DNA of 64,000 nucleotides from the NCBI GenBank assembly GCA_032622095.1, contig CP136067.1, forward strand, positions 131,167,030 to 131,231,029, written 5' to 3'. The first letter of the stretch is position 1. Each line of letters starts with the position of its first letter. A program made the position numbers and the translations under genes. Source of the stretch: Siphonodentalium dalli (lineage: Eukaryota > Mollusca > Scaphopoda > Gadilida > Siphonodentaliidae). Positions 33,437 to 44,870 of the stretch are shown here, one piece after another. The notes beneath the pieces were generated by a model that saw nothing but the letters and a program-made list of their open reading frames with translations, had not been told where the DNA came from and did no database searches.

Positions 33437-33518
33437 CTGTAGTTGCAGGTTTTCCCATTCTAACCACTGATCCACTGATGATTCTATTTCTGAACTAAAC
33501 TTTTTCTTCAGCAAAAAT
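33437..33518 (-). CDS. MARS1: MARS1 exon b: start of the GST-C-like domain
   Basis: This 82-bp exon begins after a polypyrimidine tract and TTTTAG and ends at CTACAG/GTACTA. One base completes a split Arg codon, then 27 codons follow, ending exactly on a codon. The peptide contains FLLKKKFSSEIESSVDQWLE and then WENLQLQ. The QWLEWE motif is the MARS1 hallmark at the entry to the GST-C-like helical domain. It lies about 2.1 kb downstream of exon a in transcript order. The intron between them holds repeats with CTAAAGTGCC subunits and a hairpin family. Confidence 0.92.
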
Positions 33519-33553
33519 CTAAAAAAAAAGAAGAATAAAATAACATGTATTAA

Positions 33554-34003
33554 AGGTACTCAATCCGATCGGACGGTCCCCATATCATCAAGATACGACA
33601 ACAACATTTCTTCAAAATACACTTTAGTTATCAGAATCGGTTAATTGCAACAAAATAATGCTAACTGTCAACTATGGTATCAAATTTCCCAAAACATGTT
33701 ATTTATCAACATTTTGTTCAATGAAATATGGCCGTATTATCACTTGAGTATCACAAATTTTGGCCGTATTACCACTTGATTTTAGAGTTATCCATCTTCA
33801 TCCGCAATTTTGTCTGAGACCGTCAGTTATACAACATTTTTCTGGGCCACAACTAATTGCACATGTCGAGATATACCGGTAACAAACTTCAAAAATTTAT
33901 ATCTGATCACTCTGAGCTTTGATGGGTCAAATATTTTTACCCCCCCCCCCCCCCCAAGCCTAAGAAATAGTAATTTAGGAGCGTTAAATTGGATTATGCA
34001 TCT
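33554..34003. mobile_element. 450-bp TTAA MITE copy
   Basis: TTAA then AGGTACTCAATCCGATCGGA at the left; the right end is degraded (GATTATGCATCT TTAA). A poly-C run lies at 33937-33956. Confidence 0.85.
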
Positions 34004-34055
34004 TTAAATTGAAAGATTTATTGAGGGATCCAAACAATAGGATGACCATTAAACC

Positions 34056-34450
34056 AAGTTTGGAAATAGTGTGTCTGACATTTACAGAATGAGGTCCCCA
34101 GAGGATGAATTTAGTGATGAGATCCCACATGATGGGCTAGTGTCACCAAAGTCATCCTCTGGGAACCTCAATCTGCTTAGCCTCAACTGCTATGGGAGAT
34201 CTAGGATCAGATTAATGTTCCCCATTTGAAGTTAGTGGTGTTCACCCATTAGTCACCTCGATTATGCATGTTATCTTCTGCAAATTAAGGGATATAGAAG
34301 ATGAACAGAAAGGGAAAAAGTAACTAAAACCAATGTTAATTTGACTGTAGATTCTTCCCAAAAGATGAGGCCAAAGTAGAATGTTGGTGATGCTAGCCAG
34401 CGGGGTAGTATCACAAAATTCACCCTCTGGGGACTTCATTCTGCAATGCC
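34056..34450. repeat. GAGGTCCCC hairpin copies
   Basis: Two copies (34084-34172 and 34380-34445) carry GAATGAGGTCCCCAGAGG-like and AATTCACCCTCTGGGGAC-like arms, with GCTAGC-containing centres altered. Confidence 0.75.
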
Positions 34451-34730
34451 AGCTACGCTATATACAGACTTGACCATAACCACTATAATATTATATAAAT
34501 CATAACTCAATTTAGCACCACAATTGGCTAACTTATCTACAAAAATATTATGTAAGTCCAACAAGGACCATAACTCTGGTAAGATGAATGCACAAAACCA
34601 GTACCATATATGGTTATTCTTCCTCCCATTCCAGGATATCACCAAATCAAAACACAATCAAATCTGAAGATTCACACATGAACTTATGCTCAAATAAGAG
34701 ATTTCTGAAGTTTCCTATTATTTCATATAT

Positions 34731-35375
34731 GATACGGACTGGCTAGAGTGTCGTATATGCACTTTAGCCGAACTTCTAAAGTGCCCTATACGATACTTTA
34801 GCCAAACCGCTAAAGTACAGTAGATCTTTGCATTGTTTGTATGACGCCATTTGTCACGTCAACTCCAAATGAGTGCATTCGTGACAACATTGGCGGCGGC
34901 TGAGTTCTGATTTATTCAACACCCAATCAACGGCACGAACTCAATGGAATTCAAGCACTTTCAGACAGCACAAGTTAATTGGTGATTTGAATCCTGGACT
35001 CGAAATTTAAGATACTAGTCTCATGTCGAAATACAAATAATTTGTGCATGTAGGCCATCAGTCATCTCGTAGTTCATACAAGAATGATAAAGAATCCTAT
35101 TACTTAAAATACAATTATGTCTGCATATTCATGTAGCATGCAAATCATATGTTTAGGCCTATACGGTACTCTAGTCAAATTGCTAAATTGTTGTGTGCAG
35201 TAATTTAGCAATTCGGCTAAAGTGCCGTATACGGTACTTCAGCAGTTAGATAGTTTTGCTAAAGTGCAGTATACCACAATATACGGTACTTTAGGCTTAG
35301 CAGGTCGGCTAAAGTGCTGTATACTGTAATTTAGCAGCCAGACTAAAGTGCCGTATATGGTACTCTAGCCACTGC
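34731..35375. mobile_element. Element with CTAAAGTGCCGTATACGG subterminal repeats
   Basis: Many copies, in both orientations, of CTAAAGTGCCGTATACGGTA and AGCCGAACTGCTAA-like words lie in 34735-34815 and 35158-35372, with a non-repetitive centre. The unit is itself palindromic around GTATAC. Confidence 0.75.
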
Positions 35376-35628
35376 CTATATTACATTTATATACATAAAA
35401 AGATGATATGCCTTCAACTGCCCTAATTTGGGCACAAATCTATATTTTGGACACACCCTTTTCCGATTTGAATTTGGGGAAATTTAAAGGCCTGGAGCCC
35501 TGGACTCATCACTATATTAGACACTCTACAATGATTTCCATCTGCAACATTAGTTTATTTTGGATGGTCCAAACAATAATATTATTTATTACAGTGTTGT
35601 CGTGGGAAATTGGAACAGAAATACTTAC

Positions 35629-35719
35629 CTGCATGCTGCATTGTGTGAAAACAGGAACTTTCGAGGAGCAACTTCTAATACTGGTAGATCACATGACGTC
35701 AGATACTCAACAGGCTTAT
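35629..35719 (-). CDS. MARS1: MARS1 exon a: end of the N-terminal thioredoxin-like half
   Basis: This 91-bp exon of cytosolic methionyl-tRNA synthetase starts after the acceptor TTGTAG and ends at the strong donor CAG/GTAAGT. It carries 29 full codons with two spare bases at each end. It includes LPVLEVAPRKFLFSHNAAC, which lines up with the vertebrate MARS1 stretch around PVLQLDSGNYLFSTSAIC. The split AG plus the A that opens the next exon makes Arg, so the phase fits. MARS1 charges tRNA-Met in the cytosol; this N-terminal part mediates protein contacts in the multisynthetase complex in animals. It is the most 5' exon I can support, and about 35 upstream codons are missing. Confidence 0.85.
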
Positions 35720-35739
35720 CTACAATCAGACCACAAATG

Positions 35740-36800
35740 AGTAAATGTTGTGTCGAGCCAGGCTTTATTATATACAGTGATGTGCTCATTGTGCCCTATT
35801 ATATCATTTGTGCCAGGATTATATATTCAGAATGAAATTTTCCATATATGCTCTTACTCTCACCAGCCGAATTATAGTGCCGGGCTGTATTTTCGGCTGA
35901 AATTAATAATAGTGCAAGCAATTTCACTATATGTCTCACTGCCTAATAATAGTTCAGGGTTGTATTTTTTACTGAAATTAAATAATCATGCATGCACTAT
36001 TATTCGGCAGGTGAGAGTATCTATAGGTCTATTTTCACACATTCAAATATCCTCATCAGAAAATTCTACAAATACTCTTCTTATGTCAAAATGTATTTAT
36101 TTTGAATGTTTGTTTCTCCATTATACTCCGCACATCTGGGTTAATTACAATTAATGTTGTCTCAATAAACTGACTGTTACTGACAGAATGTTTTTAAAAT
36201 GCATATGTATACCGGTAGAAAGTTCTTGGTTTATGAAACATCATGTAACGTCACGACATGAAGTAAGGGGGTTGGGTAACCTCCTTTTAAGACTACCACC
36301 AATTATCAAACACATTTTTCGATGGGAGGCCAAATTCACGTTTATTAATAAATGGACTCAGGGACAATCCAATTGTACTGAAGTGCAATAAACAAAAATT
36401 CACAGCTGAAAAGTAATCCAATTGCTCTGTTCAAAGCGCAATTAATAATCTCTTGTCATGCAGTGTACATTAACATTGGGGGTGGGGGGGGGGGGGGGTA
36501 TGCGGGCAGCTCTTGTCATGCAGTGTACATTTTGGGGAGATAATTTCAGTTGTTATGTTTGTGATGTCATCATTAAACATAAAGTGGTGGGCAGTGGTTG
36601 GGTACTGGAGAAGTACATGTATGAAGATGGCCCCACGTGAAGACAGCCCCTAAGAACTCGGCCCTGTTAATTAGATGTGAGTTGAATGATGCCTTAAATC
36701 GGCTTAATTTGATTGAGATATGTAGTCTAATTGTGAAGGCCGCGATGTTATCTTAATTATAACAACACAATGAACTTCACTTATGGGCAGTCAGTGAATC
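35740..36800. other. Upstream of MARS1 exon a, no gene recognised
   Basis: 35760-35840 resembles 22035-22110 (GTGATGTGCTCATTG, TATATCATTTGTGC), so it is a shared repeat. A G-run lies at 36481-36498. AATAAACTGACTGTTACTG at 36161 looks like a retroposon tail. The missing first MARS1 coding exon was not found here. Confidence 0.45.
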
Positions 36801-36815
36801 CATCTTTTTTTTATT

Positions 36816-37022
36816 TTCAGTTGGGTACCCTGCTTTTATAAAATTTACATTTGGGTACCCAGCTTTGTACGAAAGCAGTCTGCAGGACACATGCCCAATG
36901 CCTACAATTCTTCTCCGCTAGTACTGTCATATATATAAAAAAGTATTCACAGGTTCTGTGTGTTATTGCATAAAGCTGGGTATCCAACTGAAAATTTTAA
37001 AAGCTGGGTACCCAACTGAATG
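36816..37022. mobile_element. ~207-bp MITE with TTGGGTACCC arms
   Basis: TTCAGTTGGGTACCCTGCTT, followed by a second TTTGGGTACCCAGCTTTG, is mirrored by AAAGCTGGGTATCCAACTG and AAAGCTGGGTACCCAACTGA. Each arm holds two copies of the core. Confidence 0.88.
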
Positions 37023-37029
37023 AAAGGGG

Positions 37030-38985
37030 GTGCCAGTGACCATTTCAGCATCACTGACAGGGAATCAGTTATAAAACTATGATAGTAGTTGCCTATAGAC
37101 AATAAAAGAAAGCTGCAAAGTACTGTTGCTTACTGCTTAGCGAATGGCCGTTGAGCGAAAATTTTATTATCAGCCTGCCACTAGCAACATAACATGCTTT
37201 TTCGTTTTTGAGATTTTTTTGAAATATTTTGCATATTGCAGTAATTTAGAACATAAATATAACCATTTGATTGAGTTTCACAACTTAGAATTGGTTTAAG
37301 TTAGAAAATTTGACTTTAAAAAAATTTCAGTTTAAAGACATGAGAAATTCATATTTCAATAAATGCTCCAAAGTTGTAGCCTACCCATGACATAGAACAC
37401 ACCATGATTCATTCAGTTAGGTAATATTGTGTTCTTGTCTTACATAGGATTATATTCTGTTGAAATATGATAAAATTGATGGAATTAATTGTTAGTAATG
37501 AATGTGCCATGAGGGGGCAATTGGCGGACAACATGAAAAATCTAAAGAAAATTGCAACATTTTGCAAAGAAGGTATATATATCTGAAATGCAACGTACAG
37601 AATGACACAGCATGCTGCAGTTAAGTTATATGAATGACAATCCAGCTCACTTTATTGAATGTCCTTGATTTGATCTTGATAATATTGCCTTTCACTTCTT
37701 TAGAACTCCAAGAAAGTGAAGTTCAAAATGTGTCACTTGACCTCCCCATTAATTAACTAAAAACTGTCTCCCCCCTGACTCCTGAGTACACTGGGGACCA
37801 TATTGGAAATAAATGGGCATTGACCTGCTTATTATGTTATCCTGATAACATTCAGTCATATGACAGTGTAGTGAGTGCACCCAACTGATTTTCAATATTC
37901 TGTGCTCTCACTGTTACACATTGATCATTGCTTTAAATGAGATTATTACATATATTAAACATCATGTTACAGTATAATCTATAAAAAACAATTTTACTTA
38001 ATAATGTTTATATACCCATAAAGTTATACTATTTTCTGTAACACTGCACTGTCAAAATGTATACATATATGAATGCTATCAAAATAAAATCTAATCTAAC
38101 ACCTGTTGGGATCAGCTGTTTTGACCAGGTACTCAGGTAAGTGAGGTAACTACTAGTAAAACTGATATTAACTGCAATGGTAACAATTGATAAGTTGTGT
38201 CGGAGACAATGGGAACAAGGTCATGGCACTCAGAATATACGTATTCGATGTTTAGCTTCACCTACCACAAATAAACAAGTGAAAAATATTGTTAATATAG
38301 CTTTTGCTTCGTAAAAAGCGTTCCGTTCGGGAAAACACGGTTTGCTTCAGATCTCTAAAGCCGAAGTGACAACTATTCAGTGAATTATCCCCCTTGCCAT
38401 ATTCATTTGTCTATTTATAGCCACTAGATCTATAATATGTTATATCATCATTACTCTTACCACGGGTTTTTCCGCGTGGTCGATGAGAGCGCGGCAGGTA
38501 ATTTGTTTTTCTTTCTGTCTCAAATATTACTTTTTATCCATGTGAAGTTCAGATTGACCAATTACAGTGTCCGCCTAATTTTCGAAAAATTCTTTTATCA
38601 GGTTCTAATTGACCCCTGTGTTATATTTGAGCACTAAATGATAGCTTATTTATTCGGCTTTCGCTTTAGCGCGAAATCCAAAAAGATCTAAAAAGATCGA
38701 GTGCCATGTGATTCCATAGATTGCAACACCCCACTCCGGATCCATGGTCGGGTTGCCTTTTTTAGAATACCGGAAGTCAGCTTACGAGCGACATCTGGAG
38801 GGAGGTAATGTCCCTACTGCAACTGCTCGGTGTTATAAGATTTCATTGTACCAGTAAAACTTTGTCAATATCCTAACCTAGGGAATGCACTGTAAAGTGG
38901 TAATATTCTAATTATCTGATTATGAGTGACAACAACGAGAATTTCGATAAGTTCAACATTTCAAACATATGTACTAGTAACATAT
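37030..38985. other. No gene recognised
   Basis: AT-rich sequence. ACTTCCGG-type sequence on the minus strand near 38770 and a donor-like GTGGTAAGAG near 38456 could belong to a 5' untranslated exon of MARS1, but neither yields a phase-compatible coding start. Confidence 0.4.
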
Positions 38986-38995
38986 TAAAACATAC

Positions 38996-41513
38996 GGTGT
39001 GACGATTTGCAGTAGGTCCCTATTTGCGGAGGTCACTTTGCGGAGGTCCCCCGAATTCGCGGAGGTCCCCTAAAATGGGTGAAATATGTTGATTTTGATT
39101 AGGGAACGGGTGCGTATATGTCAATTGATACGTATTTTAAACAAATATCGAAACGATCATCATAATAGTGGTTTGTTCTATCAATTATATATGCGCCGAG
39201 TTCACTTGGTGCAAATCAAACGGCGATAAATATTCACTATATATATTTATATGTCCTCGTATGCCAGAAGGACTGCTTAAATTAATATGTGAATAAGATG
39301 AATATTTAATAGATGTCATTAAGTCAAAAAAAAAATACAAAAAAAATTTTGGTGCGGGAGCTAGGTTTTAATAGGTGCGGGCGGGTTAGGGGAAACAAAG
39401 TTATTTTTTTTTAGGCCTAAGATGAATATTTATTAGATGTCATTAAGTCAAGCTAGCGCCTATATATATACACTCCCGGAGATTGCTGCGCGGGTGTCCT
39501 GATCTCGAAAATTCAATCGCGGAGGTCCCCTAAAATGGGCGAAATATGTTGATTTTAATGAGGGAACGGGTGCGTTTATGTCAATTGATACGTATTTTAA
39601 ACAAATATCGACACGATCATCATAATAGTGGTTTGTTCTATCAATTATATATGCGCCGAGTTCACTTGGTGCAAATCAAACGGCGATAAATATTCACTAT
39701 ATATATCTATATGTCCTCGTATGCCAGACGGACTGCTTAAATTAATATGTGAATAAGATGAATATTTATTAGATGTCATTAAGTCAAGCTAGCGCCTATA
39801 TATATACACTCCCGGAGATTGCTGCGCGGGTGTCCTGATCTCGAAAATTAAATCGCTGAGGTCCCCTAAAATGGGCATAATATGTTGATTTTAATGAGGG
39901 AACGGGTGCGTTTATGTCAATTGATACGTATTTTAAACAAATATCGAAACGATCATCATATTAGTGGTTTGTTCTATCAATTATATATGCGCCGAGTTCA
40001 CTTGGTGCAAATCAAACGGCGATAAATATTCACTATATATATTTATATGTCCTCGTATGCCAGAAGGACTGCTTAAATTAATATGTGAATAAGATGAATA
40101 TTTATTAGATGTCATTAAGTCAAGCTAGCGCCTATATATATACACTCCCGGAGATTGCTGCGCGGGTGTCCTGATCTCGAAAATTAAATCGCGGAGGTCC
40201 CCTAAAATGGGCGAAATATGTTGATTTTGATGAGGGAACGGGTGCGTATATGTCAATTGATACGTATTTTAAACAAATATCGAAACGATCATCATAATAG
40301 TGGTTTGTTCTATCAATTATATATGCGCCGAGTTCACTTGGTGCAAATCAAACGGCGATAAATATTCACTATATATATTTATATGTCCTCGTATGCCAGA
40401 AGGACTGCTTAAATTAATATGTGAATAAGATGAATATTTATTAGATGTCATTAAGTCAAGCTAGCGCCTATATATATACACTCCCGGAGATTGCTGCGCG
40501 GGTGTCCTGATCTCGAAAATTAAATCGCGGAGGTCCCCTAAAATTTAAGCAGTCCTTCTGGCATACGAGGACATATAAATATATATAGTGAATATTTATC
40601 GCCGTTTGATTTGCACCAAGTGAACTCAGCGCATATATAATTGATAGAACAAACCACTAATATGATGATCGTTTCGATATTTGTTTAAAATACGTATCAA
40701 TTGACATAAACGCACCCGTTCCCTCATCAAAATCAACATATTATGCCCATTTTAGGGGACCTCCGCGATTTAATTTTCGAGATCAGGACACCCGCGCAGC
40801 AATCTCCGGGAGTGTATATATATATATAGGCGCTAGCTTGACTTAATGACATCTAATAAATATTCATCTTATTCACATATTAATTTAAGCAGTCCTTCTG
40901 GCATACGAGGACATATAAATATATATAGTGAATATTTATCGCCGTTTGATTTGCACCAAGTGAACTCGGCGCATATATAATTGATAGAACAAACCACTAT
41001 TATGATGATCGTTTCGATATTTGTTTAAAATACGTATCAATTGACATAAACGCACCCGTTCCCTCATTAAAATCAACATATTATGCCCATTTTAGGGGAC
41101 CTCCGCGATTTAATTTTCGAGATCAGGACACCCGCGCAGCAATCTCCGGGAGTGTATATTACTATATATATAGGCGCTAGCTTGACTTAATGACATCTAA
41201 TAAATATTAATCTTATTCACATATTAATTTAAGCAGTCCTTCTGGCATACGAGGACATATAGATATATATAGTGAATATTTATCGCCGTTTGATTTGCAC
41301 CAAGTGAACTCGGCGCATATATAATTGATAGAACAAACCACTATTATGATGATCGTTTCGATATTTGTTTAAAATACGTATCAATTGACATATACGCACC
41401 CGTTCCCTCATCAAAATCAACATATTTCACCCATTTTAGGGGACCTCCGCGAATTCGGGGGACCTCCGCAAAGTGACCTCCGCAAATAGGGACCTACTGC
41501 AAATCGTCGCACC
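38996..41513. mobile_element. 2.5-kb foldback element with 336-bp tandem units in each arm
   Basis: The inverted tips read GGTGTGACGATTTGCAGTAG and GGTGCGACGATTTGCAGTAG (complement). AAAACATA is duplicated at 38987-38994 and 41515-41522, one base outside the tips. The left arm holds direct units starting GCGGAGGTCCCC at 39059, 39519, 39855, 40191 and 40527, exactly 336 bp apart after the first. The right arm holds about three inverted units (338-344 bp). The arms meet at about 40545. There is no coding sequence. Confidence 0.95.
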
Positions 41514-42586
41514 CAAAACATATGTTATATGTAACACGAAATTAGGAAATCTTCGTCAATAATCTTCACCAACCGCCATCTCATACTGAATGATGATACA
41601 CTAAAATTTTAAGCCGCCACCGTGAACATTTTGCAGTAATGAAAATTAATGTTTTAGCCAATATTGGGATACAAAATCATACAATACCGTCGGTTTTCGA
41701 AGCCGACAGCTCCACATGAGTTTTTGAAATCTCGGATGCGATGCACAACTTCAGAGTTGAATAATTCTCTTTATCTGTGATTATCTTCATGTTTAGGTCG
41801 TGAAATTAAAAGAATATATTCTTTTCTTGCGACTATTCTTAGAAGTTCCGCCAACGCTGTAAAATTCAGATAAGTATGTGAAACTTATTGTCGATATTTC
41901 ATCAGACGTCCACGAAAAAGATAAACCGGCGAATTCCGGTGTTCTAAAATATAAGTATGGTTGTAAAATAAGTATGGTTTTTTATGGTTTTTTCGTCTGC
42001 GCATGTTCACTCCTCCCATAAAACGTAGGTTGCGCCTCGGTGGGAAACAGTATCACCAAAGAGTGGGTGTTCAGCACCGATCTTCAAGCAAGTGAAAATT
42101 GAATGATTTAATCGATATACATGTATAGTCACACGAAAGGAACATACAATTTTTGGCGAGCAAAATGAATCTTATTATCACATCACACAAAATAATTTGG
42201 GAATTGCGCGTTATGTATACATATTAAGTTTGGTGTTTGTACATCTATGTTTAATTATGTGCTTCTTCCCTTCCAGATGAAATTCACAACCCTGGGGACA
42301 TCACATATATATAGGCCTACAGAGACGCTAAAACACAATTAGACCCGACAAATTGAAAAGTATATGGAAAATGAACAAATTTCAGGAATGTAATTTGAGT
42401 TGTTTTATTCGTCTTCATTGTGTATTATTCGAAGTTCAAAATAGATTATTCCAAACATAAATTTCATCTGATTTCTGTGTTAATCCAATTTACTACATTT
42501 ATTATATAATGCCACACAAACAACACATGGAACGGCTTACAAATCTGAATGTCGTGACTTTGTCGTTGTTTTTTTTAAATTTGTAA

Positions 42587-43640
42587 GTAAAATAAGTATT
42601 GATTTTTCTGACAAATAAACTTGTATGGTTGTCAAATAGCTCGGTATATATGGCTGGAAAGCGGAATATCGCCGGGGGATAACGGGTGTTATCTTTTAAG
42701 ATTATCATAATAAAGAATATCTGGAAGCAGACATGCATACCGATTGTACAATTGTTTTAAGGCTTCTAACTTTAACAAGACGTGGTTTCGTTTGCAAAAT
42801 AAGTATTGATTTTTCTGACAAATAAGTATGGTTGGCACTATATAGACATGGTTGGAGACTGCAGAGGGATTATCATGAACAATTTCTATCTAGATAATCA
42901 TACAAAAAGGTGAAATATGAGAATGAAATTGCATACATATTGCAGATCCCACATTTGTTTTAATTTGTAAGTACAATAAGTATTGATTTTTCCGACAAAT
43001 AAGTATGGTTGTCAAATAGCTCGGTATGACTGGATAACGGATTATCGGGGATAACGGGTGTCATCTTTTAAGATTATCATACTAAAGAACATCTGGAAGC
43101 AGAAATGCATACCGATTGTACAATTGCTTTAATGCTTCTAACATTAACAAGAAATATTTTCGTTTGCAAAATAAGCATTGATTTTTCCGACAAATAAGTA
43201 TGGTTGTCAAATAGCTCGGTATGACTGGATAGCGGATTATCGGGGATAACGGGTGTCATCTTTTAAGATTATCATACTAAGGAACATCTGGAAGCAGAAA
43301 TGCATACCGACTGTACAGTTGCTTTAATGCTTCTAACATTAACAAGAAATATTTTCGTTTGCAAAATAAGTATTGATTTTTCTGACAAATAAGTATACGA
43401 GTTGTCAAAAAACTGGGTATAATATGACTTGAAAGCGGATTATCGGGGATGACGGGTGTCCTCTTTAAAGATTACCAAACTAAAGAACATCGGGAAGCAG
43501 AAATGCGTACCGATTTTACAATTGTTTTGAGGATTCTAACATTTACAAGACATTTTGTCGTTTGCAAAATAAGTATTGATTTTTGTCACAAATAAGTATG
43601 GTTGGCACATATGTATTGGAGACTGGAGAGGGATTATCAT
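42587..43640. repeat. ~200-bp tandem repeat, about five to six units
   Basis: The anchor GCAAAATAAGTATTGATTTT recurs near 42587, 42794, 42971, 43166, 43361 and 43564 (steps 177-207). Units also share GGTTGTCAAATAGCTCGGTA and GGGATAACGGGTGTCATC. Confidence 0.9.
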
Positions 43641-43787
43641 GAACGATTTTTATCTAAATAATGGCTGCGGATACACGTACCACAATGCGATGGCATGGTA
43701 GGTGTGACAATTTATTATAGTGCTTATTTGGTGACAATCTGTCGTCATATTTCTGTGCCATAGCTGGTTATGTTGCTCGCTGCATGA

Positions 43788-44870
43788 GTTTCCGCATCAA
43801 TTAAATACATGTATCTTCAGGGGCGCCGGAAGAGGGGGGCAGAGGGGGCAGCTGACCCCCCCTGCCCTTGACCAAGAGGGGGGGCGAGCGGGGGCAGGAC
43901 TTGCCCTTTTTCTGCAGACAGAGAATGCTTTTTGTGTGTTTAATCTCGTGTTTTTATAGCAAAATGTGACTTTTTTGGTCCAAATACCACCAATTTCACA
44001 AGGAATATTAATTTTTTGTCAATTTTATCACAAAACGGCCATAAAAACCGACAAATACCATTAAAATAGGCATTTTTGCCACAATGAATTTATGGTTATT
44101 TTCCCGAGTTTGCGGAGAAAATGCCCTTTTTTGCAGAAAAGTGCCCTTTTTGTAGGCTCTGCCCCCTGCCCTTTGATGCATCCGGCGCCCCTGTGTATCT
44201 TGGTCATATTATAATGGAAGATCTCACTGATGATATCGCACGTCAATTCAGATCTGTATGCGCAAGGGCATGCAAACATGTATGCTGGTTAGGAGGTTTC
44301 CGAGATGCTCTGTTAAGGTCATTCAGCAAAACAATATGGCCACCGGTGGCCATTTTAGAATTTACTCTTTACATCACTAAATCCTTTGGCACACCCTACA
44401 GACCACATCCCTGATCCGATCATTATGAAACTTGTCATGAATATTGATATTGACATGTAGATTGTAACGAACATTTCTGTTTGAACGATATGTCGCTCCA
44501 ATGTACTGTTCACATATGTGGACTACGTGGTCCAACATGAGGAAACTCGCATTGTTTGCTATAACAATTCATTCAGACACTTGATGGGATATGAACGTTC
44601 ATGCAGCGCAAGTGAGATGTTTGTCTCGAGGTGGGTGCCAAACTTGCTGATGTTACGAAGAAAAAGTATTTACAGCTTCCGCGAGAGAAACCAAACAAGC
44701 CCAAAATCAAATTCTCTGATTTCTGCCATGGATACCGATAGTGCAATTCAGATATTAAATATAACTCAGAACTATTTACTATGTGGAACCACATTCTATA
44801 TTATATTCTATCTAATCCATATTATGGCATATATATATGGACACATTTGTCCGAAATAAAGAACATATAA
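43788..44870 (+). pseudogene. LINE (non-LTR) reverse transcriptase C-terminal fragment
   Basis: Before and after the hAT MITE the frame reads SASIKYMYL and then YLGHIIMEDLTDDIARQFRS, ARACKHVCWLGGF. This is the YLGH..C..LSDD..I..Q.R....AN region past the reverse transcriptase palm of invertebrate LINEs. After a frame break, YNNSFRHLMGYERSCSASEM followed by FVSRWVPNLLMLRRKSIYSF continues the same C-terminal region. AATAAAG lies at 44857. Frame shifts and the insertion make it dead. Confidence 0.8.
43818..44193. mobile_element. 376-bp hAT MITE inserted in the LINE
   Basis: It starts CAGGGGCGCCGGAA and ends with the complement TCCGGCGCCCCTG. TGTATCTT is duplicated exactly at 43810-43817 and 44194-44201. 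CAGGGG-type ends and an 8-bp duplication are diagnostic of hAT. Removing it rejoins the LINE codons Met-Tyr-Leu-Gly-His. Confidence 0.97.

Noticed and set aside
38446-38700. Candidate first coding exon of MARS1
   Set aside because: A donor-like GTGGTAAGAG is present, but no ATG gives a ~35-codon peptide in the required phase, and the readable peptide is not MARS1-like.
39000-41515. Possible CRISPR-like array
   Set aside because: Units are 336 bp with no short repeat/spacer pattern, in mirror orientation, in an animal genome; it is a foldback transposon.
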